Positions 23,812-35,553 of a stretch of 64,000 bases of DNA are shown here, piece by piece. The notes beneath the pieces are model-generated. The model was not told the DNA's origin. It did no database searches and was given only the letters and a program-made list of their open reading frames with translations. The position numbers were made by a program, and so were the translations under genes. The stretch's first letter is position 1; each line of letters opens with the position of its first letter. The stretch is from Gigaspora rosea (Eukaryota; Glomeromycota; Glomeromycetes; Diversisporales; Gigasporaceae). The stretch lies in contig QKWP01000111.1 of the NCBI GenBank assembly GCA_003550325.1, forward strand, positions 425,309 through 489,308, read 5' to 3'.

Positions 23812-26234
23812 ATGTAAAAAAGATTCGAGAACGTAATCAAAAGTGAGCTAAAAACTTTGCCAATGAACGTATTGAATTGGCTGGTTTTGATTTCAGTCAG
23901 GTAAATTTTATCATAAAAAAGGGAATAATTTTGAAACTTCGATTGATTTGTTAATAACAATTTAATAAACAGGATTTGGTTCTGTATAAGGAGAAAGCAC
24001 AGAATCGGCTTCACCATAATGAGTTCTATCCCTCCTTTGCTCCCCTAATTGTAGACTATGATGTAATTGCACGATGTCTTGGCTGCCATGCTTTTCCAAG
24101 GTGTAAAAAAGGCCTGTGCTCATTATGTTATACTTATTTAATATTCGATTGGAATGAGAGAATTTTAAAATGGGACAAAGGAATGTTAACTTTCAATATA
24201 GTGCAAGATAAAATACGTCAACCTCAGAATTTAACACAACAAATCGAAGAAATAGCAAAGAATATTTTCAAATATCATAATTTGAGACCTGGACAAATAG
24301 ATGCTGTGAGATACTATATTGAGGAAAAAAAAGATACTCTTGTAGTTATGAAAACTGGTGGTGGAAAATCATTTTGTTATGCAGCTTCAGCTATTCTTTT
24401 TTATGGCCTTACGATTGTTATTTCACCGTTAAAATCTTTAATACAAAGTCAAATGGTTTGTATAAATATTAATTAAGTTAAAAAAAATAATTAATAAGTG
24501 TCTAATCTACTTTACCCTTAGTATGATTTAATCAAGTTGGGAATTCCGTGTGGTAGTTTACAAGCAACGTCTCATGGAACAATCGAATATGAATCGAGGC
24601 TTTTTGAAGAAATAGCACTTGGATATATCCGCTTACTTTTATTACCCCAGAGAAGTGTTGCTTAGTAGGTATGTTAAAGCTATGTGCAATCGATTGAATA
24701 AAGAAAAGAAGCTACAATTTGTGATTGATGAAGCTCATTGCATTTTCGATTTCTGCTATTTTAGGTAAGACATTGATTGTTAGAAAATATTTTATAAAAA
24801 AAATAAAATAAAAAAAATTGCAGTAATATATACCATATATACTAAAAAATAATAAATTATTTTAGAGAAGAGTGGGGGAATTTGGGTATGCTAAAGCAAT
24901 AATTCCCCCAAGCTAATATCATGGCTTTAACTGCAACTTTATCCTGGAATAATGTTGAAGGCTTGCAAAATGATTTGCGCATTGATCAAAGTCATTTTGC
25001 AGTCGTGAGAGGAAATGATTTATTACGCAAAGAATTGTGTTTCTCTGTACAATGCCGGATGGATAAAAAGTCAGCTTGGATTGACCAAATAATGTGCTTA
25101 ATAAAAAATATGGGAGAATCTAGTCATGCAATAATTTATTGTGCATGAATTGTGGATTGTTCAGAAGTGATGGAAGCACTAAACACCCGGGTTAAGAATT
25201 TAGAAATGATGGAAATTCTAAATATAAAATTAGAGGAAGAATCACTGGATGTGTATAATGGGCAATTATCAGAAAATGAAAAGAAAGCTGCAATGAAAAA
25301 ATGGAATAGTGGTCAAACACGTGTGATGATTGCAACTTCAGCCTTTGGGTTGGGAATAGATACACCTGATGTTCGCTTAGTGATACATTATAATTTTCCT
25401 TCAAATATGAGTAAGTTAGTAAATCTAGTAAATGCAATTTCAATTATGAGATAATAATAATTAATTAACATCTTTGTTTTTAGATAGGCTTATTCAGGAA
25501 TCTGGTCAGGCTGGATGGAATCAAGAGTCTGGTCAGGCTGTCGCACAATGTGTAATCCTTTATTCTGAAAAAGATATTTGCACTAATTATGCTGTCATTT
25601 CGGATAAGAGGAGGTAATGTTTTTTTTTGAAATTTTTTTGATTGAATAATTCTCAAATATGGGCTATGATTATTATAGTAATGAAGATAATGATGATCAA
25701 ATGGAAACCTATCTAGAAAAAGCATGGCATGGATTATTTGAAATAATGTACTATTGCCTTACCTCTTACGAATGCCGATTTCAGCAAGTATTACAATATC
25801 ATGCATGGGAGGGAGACCTGATTTCACTGATTTGTGAATTGTGCGATAATTGCGTCAGACATAGAAATGACAAAGTAAAACAAGAGGATGTGCTAATGGA
25901 TATTTTAGATATGCTAAATGTGATTAAGGTGCTATGTGAAAATAATGATAAGTCAATTATCCCTGTAGATATAGTAGATGTTTTTTGCTGCTCAAATAAT
26001 GCACGACTTCATAATAAAAAGCTAAAGTTATTGGATCTTGACAAACGCCCAAAGCCAAGTTCCTTACGCACAAGACTGTTAGCTGAATTGGCGCTGGCAG
26101 ATCTAGTTCGTCATAAACTTGTCATTTTGTTTGAAAAAAAGACAAACTCAGCTTACTTTACTTGCAGCATAGTAATAGAGAGCATTGTGGAGGATGCGAT
26201 CATACTTGCAACAGCTAAAACCTGGTTATACTAG
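23812..26234 (+). pseudogene. RecQ-like helicase domain, C-terminal part of the transposon gene
   Basis: The frame continues from the transposase: after a frameshift near 23808, IRERNQK, a TGA, then AKNFANERIELAGFDFSQ joins across a GT-AG intron (23901-23972) to DLVLYKEKAQ. A C4 motif (CLGC ... CSLC) precedes the helicase. Motifs in order: LRPGQ, Walker A MKTGGGKS, VISPLKSL, DEAH (VIDEAHCI near 24725), MALTATLS, HAIIYC, and ATSAFGLGIDTPDVR. Motif VI reads ESGQAGW where RecQ proteins have GRAGRD, so both arginines are lost. Further introns: 24456-24521, 24765-24865, 25411-25483 and about 25614-25678. The last exon has a RecQ-type zinc-binding pattern (YYCLTSYECRFQQ, then CDNC) and winged-helix-like sequence. 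Extra lesions: a frameshift near 24650 and stops near 24912 and 25146. Helicase activity is therefore unlikely. Confidence 0.8.
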
Positions 26235-26243
26235 TTGAAATAA

Positions 26244-26440
26244 TATATATATATATTTTTTTTTGTACTGTACGTATTATCGTTATCTAATAAAAAAAAA
26301 TTACAATGTACTGTACGTATTATTGTTATCTAATAAAAATAAAAAATTACAATGTACTATACGTATTATTGTTATCTAATAAAAATAAAAATTACAATGT
26401 ACTGTACATATTATCATTAATAAAAAAAATTACAATGCAC
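26244..26440. repeat. tandem repeat, unit about 48 bp, four copies
   Basis: Units built on tgtactgtacgtattatcgt then tatctaataaaaa and attacaa. A further isolated unit (gtacgtattatcgttatcta) occurs at about 28767 near the right end of the transposon, so the array may be a subterminal repeat of the element. Confidence 0.85.
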
Positions 26441-26443
26441 TGT

Positions 26444-28114
26444 CTATAGTTGTTAGGCGAAACCTAGAGGCTTCGCCATTGGTGAAAGGTGAAACTTAGT
26501 TTCAACTTAAACCAAAAAAAAATTTAAAAAACGAAATGGTGAAACTGGAAAAAGGAGCAAAAGGTGGCGAAACCGACGAAAGGTGAAGAAGGGTAGCGAA
26601 ACTAGCAAAAAGTAATGAAACTAATAAAGTGGCAAAAGGCAGTGAAACTACCGTAAGGTTTCTCCTATGAGATCTACACTGTAATGATTTGTATGCTAAA
26701 TTTGATTGATATCTGGGTTAGAGATGGGCAAAATAATTTACTTATTACGTAAAAGGCAGATTTTTATATGCAACAACTTCTGATAGTATGTTATTATATT
26801 GTGATTTAACTTTTAAAGTAATAAGCAAATTGCCTTGCTCATCTCTAATCTGGTACAATCATAAAGTTCAATGAATAGTACCCCGATACTTTGGAAAATA
26901 CCTGGAACAATCATCCTCTACACTGTTCATTTTTACTTAGAATCATCGATTATATTTTCCTTCCATAAATTATTAAAACTACAATAAATAAAACTAACTA
27001 TTCCTCCATGTTCATAGGCCTTCATTTTACCACTAAACAAAGGTTTTTTGTATCAAGAATAGTGGAGAGCCTGAATAATTTGAAGCATCTTGTTTAAACG
27101 AAAATTGACACAAAAAGGTTGTAATTATAAAATTTTAATACTACTGTAATTATATAAAGATGTTTAATAAATATACAGTATTGACAATTATTATCTATTC
27201 CTGACACTAATTGTGCTTGTAAAACTTCTCGCACACTTATAACTTTAGAAGGAATATTATCCAATTTGGATTAGGCCCTAAATAAAATTTTTATCTCGTG
27301 TAATTATTGAAATTAAAATAACTTGAAACTTATTACAATTGGATTGAAAAAAATTTTTCAATGAACAAGTCGTCCAATTCTTTAACGCATGATTATAAAA
27401 TATAACTAAAGTACTTTTCAGAAATCTGCAATAAAATTAAAAAATATATATATAAATTTATTTTAAATTACATATCGTATCTGAAAACCAACATGTTTAA
27501 ACCATCTTGGAAGTAAACTACGCCATATATTCTGTCAGTAGGATGTATCAGCAAATTTGATTGCTAATATTTCAAGATTTCGTAAATTGAATGTGTTTTA
27601 CCCAATATCTTTAGTAGTTCCATAGTTGTATTTGATGGAGTTTCAACAGTTTTAATATAAGAATATAATCGAATTTTTATTAGTAAACGTCATGTTCTCA
27701 AAAAGTACTTTAAACCATATAAATAAGTTAACTGGACAATTGATCTATGCCATCCAATCAAACAAACTTCTCCTATGAACTTTCGCCAGGGGTTTCGCCT
27801 TTCGCCAGAGGTTTCGCCTTTCGCCAGGGTTTCGTCATTCGCCAGGGTTTCGTCTTTCGTCTTTCGCAGGTTTAGGTTTCGTCTTTGCCAATTGACAGTT
27901 ATTGATATCAGTGGCGTAACCTATCACAGATAGGACGTGCGTTATGTATTAAAATTGCCCATTTAATTTAATTTTTGAATAGATATAAGTTCAATAAAAA
28001 ATTGCCAAAAGTTGTTAAAGCTAACTATATAAAGAACATTAAGGTAGAAAATATAGAGTCGTAGCAGATATGGTAAGAGCACTTGAGCAAAATGGTTTCG
28101 CCTAACAACTATAG
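26444..28114. mobile_element. 1.67-kb nested element with perfect 21-bp TIRs and GGCGAAA repeats
   Basis: Perfect inverted termini: ctatagttgttaggcgaaac(c) at 26444 and its reverse complement ending at 28114. The word GGCGAAA and variants (ggtgaaac, ggcgaaacc) recurs many times within 200 bp of the left end, and its inverse (tttcgcc) within 120 bp of the right end. No protein is readable in between, so this is a non-autonomous element. A clear target duplication was not found. It sits inside the 10.1-kb transposon. Confidence 0.75.
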
Positions 28115-28163
28115 TACCGTCCATAATAAAATTACTCACTAATCCAATTTTTTTTGCTGTCCA

Positions 28164-28735
28164 ATGCTGGCAAGCCTGACAAACGTCTCGTCAATTACCC
28201 GACAATTGAAAGATAAGAATGAAAAAGTGTGGGAGGGGATGGAAATGGAAAAGGAATTAGAAGTTGAACACCAAACTAAAATTACTAATTTAGAAGCTAA
28301 ATTAGGTAGAAAAACCCTCGAAGCCCAAGTAGAATGGCGTAATTACCAATGAGCCCTCCAAGAAGTTATAAAAGTTAGAGGGGAAAGAACCCAACTTCGC
28401 CTTCAGCAGAGAATTAAATTCGAGAAGATTACGGAATTTTCAAAAAATGCATTGGATCCACAGGCCCGTTCTAGTAGTATAGTCACCTTTTTTTTCACTC
28501 CCAACACTGATTCTTTGAAAGTCAAAGTAATATTAATTAAAATATCACTCCCTGCTTGGGGTCGGGTGCGGTCGGCATGGTTACGAGGGCGAGAGTAGTG
28601 CTTTTTCTTTATTTATGAGAACGAGGAAGTTAGACAAAGTTTAACTGACTTTGCGAAATGATTAAAACAAGAGGAAAGCCAAGCGGAGGAAATTAATGAA
28701 AGAAAAGAGGAAATGTAATGAGTGTAAAAGGTGTA
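28164..28735 (+). pseudogene. coiled-coil protein relic near the right end of the large transposon
   Basis: An ATG at 28164 opens 62 residues rich in Glu/Lys with heptad-like spacing (MEKELEVEHQTKITNLEAKL). A TGA follows, and the same frame continues ALQEVIKVRGERTQLRLQQR. About 220 bp later another charged segment reads NEEVRQSLTDFAK, a TGA, then LKQEESQAEEINERKEEM. Both stops could derive from TGG. No family is recognised. It may be a second gene of the transposon or captured host sequence. Confidence 0.5.
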
Positions 28736-28918
28736 AATTATGGAGTTGTCTAATAAAAATAAAAAAATTAGTACGTATTATCGTTATCTAAAAAAAAAAA
28801 AAGATCTACATAGAAAATTCTAGATTCGAATAGACACGTTCGATTTTTGCTTGTGTAACACAACATGATTTGCAACTGATTTTATATGAATTTGGATAGT
28901 GTTGTACTCTACTCTTAA

Positions 28919-30376
28919 AATTAGTCATTGTTTTGTATTTCTGGTTGTTGTCACGGGCTAAAAGTTAGATCTACAAAATCAGGCACAGTTAACTCGTGAT
29001 TAAAGAAGTATATGCTACCCAATTTGAGGCTAAATGTTTGTCTATCAGGTAAGGCTTGTCAGCCGAATAGATAAACAAACAAATGTGAAACTCAAACATC
29101 CGAATAACAAGTACACGTAGAAAGAAAATAGAAAATCAGATATAATTACAAGAGGCTGCGATGTTAAATATTTTAATGAATAATTTCTTTTAAGCCTCAT
29201 GGTTTTCTTAAGAAAGTGGAAGTTATAAAAACTCTACGATTTCGCTGTTGTAAAAGGACATCCTACGGGATTCCAATAAGTAATATAACACATTTAATAA
29301 AATTCCCTTGATAATTTCCTTTTAATAAATCGTTTAAATAAAATACTACCAAATCACCCTCGTCACACCTCTGGCGAATTGCCTTATCACCTAAAATCCG
29401 TATAATTTCACGTATAAGTTATTGACCCTACGGTTAACCCCGTAACATTGTAAAATAATTAGTGTCCTTTATACTCGGTCTTAATTAACACAATAAAATT
29501 AAATAATTAAAGATATATCATATTTGTTTTATCAGCATAATGTAAATCAGACACTCTAATTCCGTTTTTTTCATGATTCTTTTCTATTGTAATAGAAACA
29601 ATGAATAATGTTATTGAATAACTTTAATAATGTAATGTATACAGAAAAAAATAGTGCTAAATAAATTTACATAAATATTGAATGTTTCATAACTGAAATT
29701 ATTTTCATAAACATTTCTTACATTGGATTACAAAATGGATTAAAAATCTCTACCCCGACTCGTTGGATCAAACACTTTCATAAACAGTGTATCCAAAATT
29801 GAAACCCGATACTTCATTAAAATTGGTCATCAGCTTCTATCACCTGAAGCAAATTTTATTCATTGAAACTAAAAGAGGACATACCTGCATTATGAATTTT
29901 ATATAAGCCAAAAATCATAAACCATATTTCATTTAGAAGATCTCAAAAGTTTGTTCGCAATAGTTGTATTCGATAGACCATTAATCACTTTTGAGCTTCA
30001 CGTAATGACTCATAAAAATCTATCATTTGCCAGAGTAAAGCATCTATTTTCATATTTCTGGGATAGTTGATACATTTTTGAAAACTGAATCAACATAAGC
30101 TGAATGAGAACTTATCTATTCATTCTTCGTCAATTTTTTCAGATGTCTAGAATATATGAAAATAGTTGTAAATTCTAACACCCAAAATTTCGGGTCGGGA
30201 TACGTCAGAGTGCATGGAATCATGGTCAGTTGGATCGTAATTGATCAATTTTGCCCCAAGATCATAAAAAATTTCACTAATGAAATCATATACATTCATT
30301 AAGTAAAAATGCTCAAATGATAATTTTGCTATAGAATCTGCTAACTAGATCCGACATATCTGACCTGGGAATAGCC
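28919..30376. other. gene-free AT-rich stretch with a diverged D1-like segment
   Basis: No protein is supported. 29570-29720 carries words resembling the downstream flanks of the gene copies (gaataatgttattgaataac, gtgctaaataaatttac), which suggests an old, degraded duplicate of block D1 or D3. Confidence 0.45.
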
Positions 30377-30476
30377 CTGTGTAAATCTACATAATTGGCT
30401 GTGCAACTGATTATAAACCGCATACAAATGCACGCCTGTCGATCAGGCGTTACGTACGTATCTTTTGTATTTCCAA
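30377..30476 (+). promoter_or_regulatory. promoter block of BTB-TLDc copy 5
   Basis: The conserved words tgtaaatctacata, attggctgtgc and cgcatacaaatgcacgcctg lie immediately upstream of the ATG. Compared with other copies, gctgacgctg before the inverted CCAAT box is missing here, so the intact gene has a slightly shortened version of the block. Confidence 0.5.
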
Positions 30477-32007
30477 ATGTTGACATTTTATGACAAACTT
30501 TCGCAAGATTTTACTAAACTTCTTGAAAGTGAATATAATTATGATACAATTATCGAAGTTGGTGAACAACCAGATACTCAACTTTTCAAGGTACATTCTG
30601 CAATCTTATATCAACGCTCCTCTTACTTTCAACAGAAATTAGCAAATACGATTAAAGGAAATAATATCTTTAATATTAAATTGCCCAATATTTCCGTTAA
30701 AACATTTAATATTGTTATTAAGTAAGTTCTTTGATTTTATGATAATTATAAAAATTTTACTATAAGTAATAGAAGTAATAGTTTTGTATTTTAATTAATT
30801 TGTTATATCCTGTAGATATATTTATGGCGGTGTATTCTCTTTAGAGAACCTTGAAACTTCTGACATACTTGATCTTTTGATCACTTTCAATGAATTTAAA
30901 TTTTCAGAATCTGTTGATAGTCTTCAAACTTTCTTTATTGAAGATAATGCATCTTGGCTTCGATTAAATTTTTCTCACATTTATCAGATTAGTTTTCAAA
31001 ATGAAAATTTCAAAGCTCTACAACAATTTTATAATGAAATTATTATAAAACATCCAAATTTGGTTTTTGATTCTGATGATTTCACTATTCTTCAAGAGAA
31101 TGCTTTGATTTCTCTCTTAAAACATGACAAATTACAATTGGATGAATCTGTAATTTGGGATAAAGTTATTTTGTGGGGAAAAGCTCAAACTCCAAATTTA
31201 CCATCCAATTATGAGCAATGGAATGATGAGAATTTCAAATCTTTAAAAATTACTCTTAAAAACTGTTTACCTCATATTAGGTACTTTCAAATTCCCGCTG
31301 ATGAAGTCTTAGATAAAATACGACCTTATAAAAAGATTCTTGAAGAAAATTTGTGGGATGATATTATGGCAAAATTTGCAACTCCAAATAGGCCTATTAC
31401 ATCAACAATTTTACTCCCTCGCAAAAAATTGACAACACAACTTCCTCCTAGAAAATCAATATCTATACCTTCTTCCATAATTAATTTAGAACATGCTGTC
31501 GAAATTTCTTCCTGGATTGATCGACGTTCAACAACTTATGACATTACAGAAATTCCATATGAGTTCAAACTATTACTTAGAGGTAGTAGAGATGGATTCT
31601 ATGCCAAACCGTTTCATAAATTATGTAACAATATACCTGGCTTAATAGTTGTTATAAAGGTTGAAAATTCAAATGAAATACTGGGTGGATATAATCCTCT
31701 TGGCTGGAACTCTACAAATGACGGATATTCAAAGGCACCTGGTAGTTTTATTTTTTCTTTAAAAAATGAGAATATGAAAGAATCTATTCTTAGTCGTGTA
31801 AATGATCAATTAGATGCAATTTATGATAGTAAAAAACATGGTCCATGTTTTTATAATTTTGGACATTATGATCCGAATGGCCCTAAAAAATGGTATTATT
31901 ATTATTATAATAACAAAAATAATTATCAACCGCCAATCAGATGTGCAGTAGATTATTATTTTTCAATAGATGATTATGAAGTATTTCAATTATGCAAAAA
32001 TGTATAA
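30477..32007 (+). CDS. BTB-BACK-TLDc protein, the only intact copy (join 30477-30721, 30816-32007)
   Basis: The 478-residue product has a BTB/POZ domain at about 1-110 (YNYDTIIEVGEQPDTQLFKV, HSAILYQRSSYFQQKLAN, IVIKYIYGGVFSLEN), a BACK-like region at about 120-230 (FIEDNASWLRLNFSHIYQI; VIWDKVILWGKA; LPHIRYFQIPADEV), a basic/proline linker (LLPRKKLTTQLPPRKSISIP), and a TLDc domain at about 300-478 (EIPYEFKLLLRGSRDGF, GLIVVIKVENSNEILGGYNP, FSIDDYEVFQLC). The single intron (30722-30815, GTAAGT...TGTAG) splits a Lys codon before YIYGG, exactly where the BTB domain ends. The start is the ATG that matches copies 1 and 6. BTB-BACK proteins are typically Cullin-3 adaptors and TLDc domains occur in stress- or V-ATPase-linked proteins; a role in ubiquitination or stress here is family inference. 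Confidence 0.9.
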
Positions 32008-32800
32008 ATTTTACTAAAATAAGTTTGTCATTTATGGTTTATATAGATAATGTGTTAAAAAAGGACGGACATAAAGTTACCCTTTATAGTCCTTCGATCA
32101 ATTACAAGATTAAATAGTTATTTCATAATAAAGTTTTATAATAAATTAGGCTCGTTTTTCTATACTCAACCTTTATTTATTGATCATTGTGATCTATGCC
32201 CTTAGGTTATGGGAATAAAGAATTATAGTGCCAAAAACGCCTATTTATTAAAAAAAATTCAAAAACAGCACATGCATAAAACCATTAATATGTCTAAAAT
32301 TAAGCAATATTTGTATGTTCGATGAGAAAATAATTAGTGACTTTTATACCACAGACTTAATTATCGCAATGAAATTAAAAAATTACAATGCATTATTTGT
32401 TCTATTCGGCATTATATAGATCAAGAGCTTTAAGTCTGTTTTTTCTCACGACTTTTTTTTCTAATTTAATAGAAACTATAACTTTTGATAGATTTTGTAT
32501 AATATAGCTGTCACTTTCCATTGACACTGGGAAGTAACCAATTATATGCATGACAAATAAACATTTATTTATGGCTTATATAGCACTGTTTATTTGTTAT
32601 ACATATAATTGGTCACATCTTAGTGCCAAATGAGGGGCACCAGCTATATTAGACTTGCAGTAATCCCAAACAATAAATAATGCTATGCTATTGAGTAATT
32701 CTAATACTGTAATGTGTGCAGAAAAAAAAGAATATTACCTAATAAATTTATTCCATGACCAAATTTATTTCTACAAACATGTCCTGCAATCAGCCAATCA
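32008..32800. repeat. duplicated intergenic block D1 (third copy, truncated)
   Basis: Matches 5825-6560, with the GTCTAATATAG-type MITE at 32497-32654. At 32210-32218 it preserves the uninterrupted site tgggaataa, where copy 6's flank carries the Crypton. After 32800 it is replaced by a pyrimidine-rich tract with repeated tttatctcc/ttgtctcc words (32805-32900). Confidence 0.75.
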
Positions 32801-32903
32801 GATTATTTTTTTGTCTCATATTGTTTGTCTCCTTATGTTTATCTCCTATTGTTTATCTCACATACCGATACTGTTTGTCTATACCATTCTATCTTATTAA
32901 ATA

Positions 32904-33142
32904 GATTCTTGAAGAAAATTTGTGGGATGATATTATGGCAAATTTGCATCTCCAAATAGGTCTGCTACATCTACAATTTTACTCCCTCACAAAAAATTGA
33001 CAACACAACTTCCTCCTAGAAAATCAATATCTATTCCTTCTTCCATAATTAATTTAGAACATGTAATCGAAATTTCTTCCTGGATTGATTGACATTCGAC
33101 AACTTATGATATAACAGAAATTCCATATGAGGTCAAATTGTA
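32904..33142 (+). pseudogene. BTB-TLDc scrap (linker and start of TLDc)
   Basis: Readable as ILEENLWDDIMA, then after a one-base loss LLPHKKLTTQLPPRKSISIP and the start of TLDc (EISSWID, then a stop). It ends abruptly at about 33140 after EIPYEV. It is 78-96% similar by eye to the other recent copies, so it is a recent truncated duplicate. Confidence 0.85.
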
Positions 33143-34600
33143 GCAAAATGGGGATTATAAAGAGGTGTGATTATAAATGTATATCCTATATAGTCACAAT
33201 AATATATAAATATTTATAATATAATTATATAGAAGCAAATATTTTATAATCGCAAATAGTTGCTACATATAAAAGTCTAAATTGTTCTAAGTAAATTGAC
33301 TTTTATGCATTAAGTTGTTTGAAAGAACAAATTACATTAGGGTTTAATAGGTCCTGACCCACAGTGATAGAACTATTGACCAATCAAATTTTATAATTTT
33401 TAAAGAAATCTCTTTGACCTGAAAATAAGCTACCCATAATAGCCAACAGTCATTACATAGTAATGGCTAAATTTTACTAAGAAAATCGATTAAAATCGCT
33501 TAAGTAAACTATTCAGGAGGTTAAAATATACTTACTACAAAATTTTCATAAGTATTGAAGAATTTTTTATTAATTGACTTTTGATTTTTACTTCAATAGC
33601 AAAATTAAAAGTTTTTAAAAAAATATATTTGATGTACGTAAAAATTAAAAATTAAATAATAAAAAATCTTCAAACTTATAAAAATTTATGGTAAATGTAT
33701 TTTGACCTCCTTAATAGTTAATATGTTTACTCTTAAGTGATTTTAATCAATTTGCTTAGTAAAATTTAGATTTTACTATGTTGCAACTATTTGCAATTAA
33801 CTAAAAATCAATTTTCCTTCACTATTATTGGCTATTTAAATTATATATACATAGGACATAATAGATAGGGTCCCTCCTAGAAAATTACATAATTTACTGT
33901 ACTTCCCTGAAAAATAGTATACTTTGGAAATCTACAATAAAACTTGAACTTTTATATATAATGTTGTGATTATATAAGAGTATTTTTACTAATAAAAAAA
34001 AATCTCAAAAGCTTCTAAAAAATGTGATAGTAATTATAAGCTATTTGGATTATATAAAGGTATTTTATATATAAAAAATGATAGTTAAGTTTTGTGTGAT
34101 TATATAGAGGTTATAACTATAGAGGAGGTGATTGTAAAGAAGGAAAACAGTAACATATATGTAATTCAAATATTCAGTCTGATTAAAACGTCTTTATATT
34201 AGATATTTTATAAATTTGAATATCTCTGCTTTTATTAAAAATTGTTTTTATATTAAATAAATTTCATATTTGAATTAAGATTTTAATCAAATAAAATTGG
34301 GTTTAAATTTGAAGACTTAATCTGGTTCTAAACTCTAGTTTAATATAAAATAATTAGTGACTTTTATACCTATTGACTTAATTAATACAATAAAACTTAA
34401 AAATGATGCACTTGTTATTATTTATGTGTAGACAATAACTGATTATCACCAGAATATAGCACTTACAAAGTATTATATAATTTTTTTTTATAAATTCTAT
34501 AGTACTAAGCTTTTTTATAATAATACAATAATCACTTTTTAATTATAATTATACCTTGCTTATTTTTTTCTTATACTTTTTTTTTTATTCACTATTTTTT
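33143..34600. repeat. gene-free AT-rich region with a large inverted repeat (about 33436-33835)
   Basis: The inverted repeat has arms containing taaattttactaag and gcttaagtaaac on the left and the inverted forms on the right (gtttactcttaag, cttagtaaaattta); the outer words atagccaa and ttggctat pair as well. It is probably a decayed foldback MITE. The surrounding words gattatatagaggt and gattataaagaggt recur near 33150 and 34105, suggesting a larger decayed element spans 33140-34140. No protein seen. Confidence 0.5.
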
Positions 34601-34609
34601 TTAAAAAAT

Positions 34610-35360
34610 CTTCTTCAGAAATAATTCCAACTAAGCCTTACAATTTCCCAATACAAGATAATATAAATTGATTGCAAGAAGCTTTGCTTGCAATAAGTAT
34701 AGAAAGAAAATGATATATCATAGTAGCTTTGAATATAAACTGGTTTAATAAAAGTTATAAGAAAACTCAAATCATAGAACTTATTGATAGTATTAAAGAG
34801 CTTAAAAATTACTTTATCAATTTATTATTTGGTTATAAAAAGATATTAGTTCAGATTATAAATTAGGTCCATTTATAATTGCTATAGTGCTATCAATTAT
34901 TACCTCAAAGAGTATAGGTTTTTTTTGAATAGTAAAATTTTGAAACTATTACAAATTTCTTTTGCTCTTAATATGCTTGATGATAAAATAAGAATTCTAC
35001 AATACAAAGGGTTAGATGATCCAAAAAAATCTGATAGCTTATCTTTAAAAGAAATTGAACAAATACTAAACTATCCATATATGGATAACATTTTAATAAA
35101 TTACTATGCAGTAATATCTTTTTTTGGTATGTGAACTGTGAGGTGGCAATGCATATTGATTTAATTGTCAAAATTATTAATAGTATCATAATAGTAAAAC
35201 AGAACTTATATTGCACAAAAGAAAAATAATAAAGGAGGTACATTTTAGTAAAATAAATATAAAGAACAAAGTCTTGGTATGTCTCTATATCTCCTGATTC
35301 ACTCAATAATAATTATACTCCAGTTAGAGATATTCTTCTCTATTTATTTAAATTATGATT
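34610..35360 (+). pseudogene. decayed ORF, possible Crypton-type recombinase relic
   Basis: Scattered coding-like fragments: KPYNFPIQDNIN near 34634, then at 34925-35134 SLSLKEIEQILNYPYMDNIL, followed across a stop by CEL*GGNAY. If the stop TGA was CGA, this reads ELRGGNAY, which resembles the first catalytic arginine block of Crypton-like tyrosine recombinases (CRGGEHY in the intact element at 54 kb). Later fragments contain PVRDILLYLFK. No H-x-x-R or Tyr block is readable. The identification is tentative. Confidence 0.3.
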
Positions 35361-35553
35361 TATTACTAAAGTCAAAAAAGTAAATATTTATTGTTATATA
35401 CATATTTGTTTAATTCTTAACAATACTAATTAAATTTAATTAAGTATTGCTAGTATAAAAGTAATCAAATAGATCACACAAAACTTAGAAGAATAATGAA
35501 TAATATTGTATTATATACTAGTATTTATCTTGATAATAATTAGTAAATTACTA

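Larger units (their letters stand above)
18790..28918. mobile_element. about 10.1-kb TTAA-target DNA transposon with transposase-RecQ helicase gene
   Basis: Seen: TTAA at 18790-18793 is followed by GGGTAGAGTACAACG; at the right end CGTTGT-like GTGTTGTACTCTACTC (28899-28914) is followed by TTAA at 28915-28918. The two ends are inverted repeats over about 16 bp with one mismatch. Removing the insert gives a sequence that aligns with the paralogous block at about 11560-11610 (left attaccgtaatgc/attactgtattatgc; right gtatttctggttg/gtatttctaattg). Known: TTAA duplication is used by the piggyBac and Kolobok superfamilies. Inferred: the encoded protein is not piggyBac-like in what can be read, so a Kolobok-like placement is favoured. 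The coding part is broken in several places. Confidence 0.75.
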
